A stretch of DNA of 7,931 nucleotides from Marinoscillum sp964351885. Its GTDB lineage: Bacteria > Bacteroidota > Bacteroidia > Cytophagales > Cyclobacteriaceae. Below are positions 5,074-7,931 of the stretch, piece by piece. The notes under the pieces are model-generated. The model worked only from the letters and a program-made list of their open reading frames with translations. It ran no database searches and was not told the DNA's origin. The position numbers were made by a program, and so were the translations under genes. The stretch spans positions 1-7,931 of the forward strand of contig CAYGPP010000160.1 in the NCBI GenBank assembly GCA_964351885.1, written 5' to 3'. Each line of letters starts with the position of its first letter. Positions within the stretch are counted from its first letter, which is position 1.

Positions 5074-5869
5074 GTTGATAAAACTTATTGGATTCTGGAA
5101 TCCCAACAGTGGACTCGTCTAAGTGGTATTCTACTTTAATTGATTGTTGGCCAGTGAACCGCATCACATAGACTTCAAGGTGTAGATGTGGACCGCTCGC
5201 CCATCCCGTTGCACCACTTTTGGCAATCACTTGACCGGATTTCACTGAATCCCCAATTCGCACCAGTGCTCCTTTCTTTTGAATGTGCGAATAGTCGGCG
5301 ATAGAGCCATCATCGTGTCTGACCATAATGAAGTTGTTATACTTTGAGCAGGATTCATTAGGGCAGCCTTTTGTGTGTGCATCAATGACTTGCATTACCA
5401 CTCCATCTCTGATTGCGCATATTTCTGACCCTTCATCCATATTGAAATCAACGGCATATTGGTTCATATGGGTTGGGAATTCATTGTATCCTTGACCTAC
5501 TAAGTGTTTTTGTCCTTTTTTGAATGGCAGGCGATACACAAAATCATCATTATGCTCGGCAGTTACATCCCCTAAGATGAAAGTGAATTTGTAATTATAC
5601 GAATAGGATTTACCTTCTTCGGGTTTGAGTGTCGTGATGAGCTTGGTTTCATTGCCCTCTAGCAACGTGAGGACGGGTAATGAGGCAGTGGAGGTCATTC
5701 CCTTTATTTTGCCTTCAATATTTACACTCTGTAAAAGGTCAGAGTTGTTCTTGGCGTATATCTCGATGGATTGATTATCCAGTGTCTCGTGATATACCGA
5801 TACTTCTTTGTCTTGAGCTGAGCCAATGAGTATTTGCAGACCAACAAATAACGCCAATAAGTATTTCAT
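5060..5869 (-). CDS. Secreted M23 (LytM-type) zinc metallopeptidase
   Basis: This 269-residue protein has a signal peptide MKYLLALFVGLQILIGSAQ (1-19), an N-terminal domain of unknown role (about 20-120), and a C-terminal M23 domain (about 123-240). The zinc and active-site residues fit the family: His134 and Asp141 in the segment HMNQYAVDF, His195 in DYSH, and His228 and His230 in GPHLHLEV. Members of M23 cleave peptide cross-bridges or stems of peptidoglycan, or degrade other peptides outside the cytoplasm. Cys169 and Cys174 flank a short insert and could form a disulfide. An upstream in-frame ATG at 5905 would overlap the desaturase-family gene by 32 bp and bury the signal peptide, so I chose the ATG at 5869. 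That start lies four bases after the upstream stop and indicates co-transcription. Confidence 0.92.
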   Translation of the reverse strand: MKYLLALFVGLQILIGSAQDKEVSVYHETLDNQSIEIYAKNNSDLLQSVNIEGKIKGMTSTASLPVLTLLEGNETKLITTLKPEEGKSYSYNYKFTFILGDVTAEHNDDFVYRLPFKKGQKHLVGQGYNEFPTHMNQYAVDFNMDEGSEICAIRDGVVMQVIDAHTKGCPNESCSKYNNFIMVRHDDGSIADYSHIQKKGALVRIGDSVKSGQVIAKSGATGWASGPHLHLEVYVMRFTGQQSIKVEYHLDESTVGIPESNKFYQQKLN

Positions 5870-5873
5870 AAAA

Positions 5874-6722
5874 TTATTTTTCAGGTGCATCCGCAAACTT
5901 CCCATCTGGAGTGCGGTAAGACTGAAAAGGGATTGCTAGCAAGTTGGATAGGCGGTCATTTTCGTCAGCAGCCATATGCGTATCTATACCATATTTCAGT
6001 TCCTTCATATCTTCAACGCTAGCAAACGTTCCAAAGATGCGATCCCATATAGAAAAAATATTTCCATAGTTCGTATCTGTTAATGGCTGGGTATAATGAT
6101 GGTGAACTTTGTGCATTAGTGGCGTGATGAACAGATAGGATAACGCCTTATCTAAGCCTTTCGGCAAATTAATATTGGCATGTGTGATATGCGCAAAGAG
6201 TCCAGATAGGGTCTGATAAAGCATGATGATGCCAATCGGTGCTCCTACAATCATTACAGCCAAAATTGTGAACCCAATTCGAAAAACTGTTTCGCCTGGA
6301 TGATGACGCAAACCTGTGGTTACATCTACAGTGGTATCACTATGGTGTACTAAGTGAAATTTCCACATCCATTTGACTTTATGTTCTGTCCAATGAATAA
6401 AGTAGGCACCAATAAGATCCAGAAGTAAGAGACCCACCACGACTTGAAGCCAAAGAGGCATTTCTATAAGATGTAAAAGACCAAATTTATTTTCTGCCAC
6501 AAAATCAGATGCCATCAAAAGTACGCCTGCAAGCCCAAATGCAATGATGGCTGTACAGACCGTAAAGAAGAGATTGATTCCTGCGTGGCGGACTTTTTTG
6601 TATTGCATTCGAAACAAAGGGACAATTCCTTCTATGATCCAGAAAAATGTGATGCCTCCCACCAATACTAGTGCGCGAAACCATCTGGGAACATCTTCAA
6701 AGAATAAAATCAAATCTTCCAT
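5874..6722 (-). CDS. Fatty acid hydroxylase / sterol desaturase family membrane protein
   Basis: This 282-residue integral membrane protein has hydrophobic segments at about 13-33, 48-72, 90-110 and 147-172. It carries the histidine clusters of the di-iron hydroxylase superfamily: HWTEH (110-114), HLVHH (123-128 region), HH (140-141), H178 with H181, and HKVHHHY (204-210). These residues normally bind two irons that activate oxygen to hydroxylate or desaturate a lipid. The substrate cannot be read from sequence; in bacteria this family includes carotenoid, sterol and fatty-acyl hydroxylases and many uncharacterised members. The gene is immediately upstream of the M23 peptidase gene, with a 4-bp gap, and 65 nt downstream of tRNA-Arg(CCT) on the same strand. 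No -7 box of its own was found, so read-through from the tRNA promoter is possible. Confidence 0.9.
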   Translation of the reverse strand: MEDLILFFEDVPRWFRALVLVGGITFFWIIEGIVPLFRMQYKKVRHAGINLFFTVCTAIIAFGLAGVLLMASDFVAENKFGLLHLIEMPLWLQVVVGLLLLDLIGAYFIHWTEHKVKWMWKFHLVHHSDTTVDVTTGLRHHPGETVFRIGFTILAVMIVGAPIGIIMLYQTLSGLFAHITHANINLPKGLDKALSYLFITPLMHKVHHHYTQPLTDTNYGNIFSIWDRIFGTFASVEDMKELKYGIDTHMAADENDRLSNLLAIPFQSYRTPDGKFADAPEK

Positions 6723-6787
6723 TTTGAGAGGTGTTTAGTTGTATGTCCTAAACTACTAAAACCAAATGAAAGTTATGAGGTGAATTG

Positions 6788-6859
6788 TGATCCCGCCAGG
6801 AATCGAACCTGGATCTAAAGTTTAGGAAACTTCTATTCTATCCGTTGAACTACGGGACC
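6788..6859 (-). tRNA. tRNA-Arg (anticodon CCT)
   Basis: A complete 72-nt cloverleaf on the minus strand. The acceptor GGTCCCG pairs with CGGGATC (one G-T wobble), the D-stem is GTTC/GAAT, the anticodon stem GAAGT/ACTTT carries the loop TTCCTAA, the variable loop is AGAT, and the T-stem CCAGG/CCTGG carries the canonical loop TTCGATT. The anticodon CCT reads AGG, so this is an arginine tRNA. The discriminator base is A and no CCA is encoded; it must be added after transcription. G18 and G19 are present as usual, unlike in the ACG tRNA at 1-71. A strong promoter match lies upstream. Confidence 0.96.
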
Positions 6860-6874
6860 AAAAATGTAGGTGGG

Positions 6875-6904
6875 CAAAAGTAGCAAATTTGATTGCTTTG
6901 GCAA
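6875..6904 (-). promoter_or_regulatory. Bacteroidota-type promoter of tRNA-Arg(CCT)
   Basis: On the minus strand TTG (6904-6902) and TACTTTTG (6882-6875) match the -33 TTG and -7 TAnnTTTG elements with a 19-nt spacer. The -7 box ends 16 nt before the first base of the tRNA. This is the best promoter in the window and supports assignment to Bacteroidota. Confidence 0.7.
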
Positions 6905-6965
6905 TATGAGTTGTTACCTAAGGAATCAAGTCTAAAATGCCAGTTTGTTGACTATCAGAAGCGTG

Positions 6966-6987
6966 ATTCTAATTCGTCGATTAGAAT
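6966..6987. terminator. Hairpin just after hflX stop codon
   Basis: ATTCTAAT (6966-6973) and ATTAGAAT (6980-6987) form an 8-bp stem with a 6-nt loop, beginning one base after the hflX stop codon. In the hflX direction no U-tract follows, so it may stabilise the 3' end rather than terminate. The T-run lies on the other side, which would suit transcription in the plus direction, where no gene is seen. The assignment as terminator is weak. Confidence 0.35.
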
Positions 6988-6988
6988 T

Positions 6989-7931
6989 TTAGTAACTCTC
7001 AGGCGCCAGATAATTAGGGTAAATCTTTATGTGCTCTTTTTCTACTTCCTTTATGATTAATTCTTTCAGCTCATTGAAATTGGTCTTTTTGACGGCTGAC
7101 ACGAAAATGGAACTTTGTCCATTATGCGGGGTGTCAAATGACTCCAGATCTTCTATCATATCCACTTTGTTGTAAATGTTGATACGTTTGATGTCTGCAG
7201 TTTCTATTTCTTCGAGTGTTTTCTCTACCACCTCAATGTGGTCTTCGTACGATGGATTGGAAGCATCAATTACGTGAAGCAGAATATCTGCTTCTTTTAC
7301 TTCCTCTAGGGTAGATTTGAAGGATTCGATCAGATTGTGTGGGAGCTTTCGAATAAATCCAACAGTATCAGAAAGCAAAAAAGGCAATTGATTGATGACC
7401 ACTTTTCTCACAGTAGAATCTACTGTAGCGAAGAGTTCATCTTTAGCATAAACCTTTTCTTTACTCAGTAAATTCATCAAAGTAGATTTACCAGCATTGG
7501 TATAACCCACAAATGCGACACGGACTATTCCATCTCTTGATTTCCGCCTTGTGGTAGCTTGAACCTCTATTTTGTCTAGTTTTTTTCTCAGTACGTTGAT
7601 CTGATTTCGAATATTTCTTCGATCTGTTTCTATCTCTTTTTCACCAGCACCACCACGAGTCGCCGTTCCACCTCTTTGCCGTTCCAAGTGAGTCCACATT
7701 CTGGTGAGTCGAGGAAGCAAATACTGATACCTCGCTAATTCCACTTGTGTTTTTGCCTGAGTGGTTTTCGCTCGTTTCATGAATATTTCGAGGATCAATA
7801 AACTGCGATCATAGATCGTAACTTTCAGCTCTTTCTCAAGATTTCGAAGTTGAGATGGGGACAAGTCATCATCAAAAATCACGTTTTTGATGTGCTTGGC
7901 TTTTACATACTCCGCTATTTCAGCCAATTTT
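6989..7931 (-). CDS. hflX: GTPase HflX, N-terminus outside window
   Basis: The last 313 or so residues of HflX, a translation-factor-class GTPase that binds the 50S ribosomal subunit and can split stalled ribosomes. Numbering from the Leu codon at 7927-7925: the end of the HflX N-terminal domain includes VIFDDDLSPSQLRNLE (16-31) and QVELARYQYLLPRLTRMWTHL (61-81). The glycine-rich linker GGTATRGGAGEKEIETDRR (86-104) follows, then a coiled-coil helix and the G domain. G1 is GYTNAGKST (141-149), G2 Thr168 in LFATVD, G3 DTVGF (187-191), G4 NKVD (253-256) and G5 SA (277-278). The frame stays open to the window edge and the family normally has some 60-70 more residues before this point, so the gene is cut, not short. 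It ends NYLAPESY. Confidence 0.95.
   Translation of the reverse strand, partial: KLAEIAEYVKAKHIKNVIFDDDLSPSQLRNLEKELKVTIYDRSLLILEIFMKRAKTTQAKTQVELARYQYLLPRLTRMWTHLERQRGGTATRGGAGEKEIETDRRNIRNQINVLRKKLDKIEVQATTRRKSRDGIVRVAFVGYTNAGKSTLMNLLSKEKVYAKDELFATVDSTVRKVVINQLPFLLSDTVGFIRKLPHNLIESFKSTLEEVKEADILLHVIDASNPSYEDHIEVVEKTLEEIETADIKRINIYNKVDMIEDLESFDTPHNGQSSIFVSAVKKTNFNELKELIIKEVEKEHIKIYPNYLAPESY

Noticed and set aside
5870..5905. N-terminal extension of the M23 peptidase to an upstream ATG at 5905
   Set aside because: It would overlap the desaturase-family gene by 32 bp and place 12 charged or polar residues in front of a clear signal peptide; the ATG at 5869 is a better start.
6544..6738. 64-residue open frame on the plus strand
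   Set aside because: Antisense to the first part of the desaturase-family gene, with no independent support.
7925..7927. TTG as the start codon of hflX
   Set aside because: The frame is open to the window edge and the HflX N-terminal domain is clearly incomplete, so this is an internal Leu codon of a gene cut by the window.

Overview
The window looks like a chromosomal segment of a Bacteroidota bacterium, probably a marine Cytophagales-like lineage; the lineage below phylum is a guess. The evidence is moderately AT-rich DNA, start codons with poor Shine-Dalgarno sequences, promoter boxes of the Bacteroidota type (TAnnTTTG at -7, TTG at -33), an outer-membrane beta-barrel protein ending in Phe, and AsnRS, RpoN and HflX sequences of the Bacteroidota style. 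Most of the window is ordinary core genome.

Layout. 1-543, all on the minus strand, is the unusual part: a tRNA-Arg(ACG) cut by the window edge (1-71), and two broken copies of the same tRNA (114-224 and 490-543). Both broken copies carry the same 21-nt palindrome in the D-loop. The first also carries a second, 30-nt hairpin-like insert in the anticodon loop. A small GIY-YIG nuclease gene (215-469) lies between the broken copies, and its stop codon is inside one of them. A tRNA-style promoter box sits upstream of the outermost fragment, so the whole array may be one transcript. 645-1343 (+) is an outer-membrane beta-barrel protein. Converging on it, with overlapping stop codons, are a PAP2-like membrane protein (1340-1945) and rpoN (1958-3406), both on the minus strand. 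asnS (3602-5050, +) diverges from rpoN. A compact hairpin separates asnS from a minus-strand pair made of a fatty-acid hydroxylase/sterol desaturase family membrane protein (5874-6722) and a secreted M23 metallopeptidase (5060-5869). Next come tRNA-Arg(CCT) (6788-6859) with a good promoter, and hflX (6989-7931), which lacks its N-terminus because of the window edge.

How it fits together. Housekeeping functions (asnS, rpoN, hflX, two arginine tRNAs) are mixed with envelope functions (beta barrel, PAP2-like protein, desaturase-family protein, LytM-type peptidase). The best candidate for something undescribed is the tRNA-Arg / GIY-YIG / palindrome array at the left end. It resembles a small nuclease-encoding element that has repeatedly duplicated the 5' part of a tRNA gene while leaving one complete copy downstream. 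The duplication, the inserts and the reading of the ORF into the tRNA copy are seen directly; mobility and co-transcription are inference.
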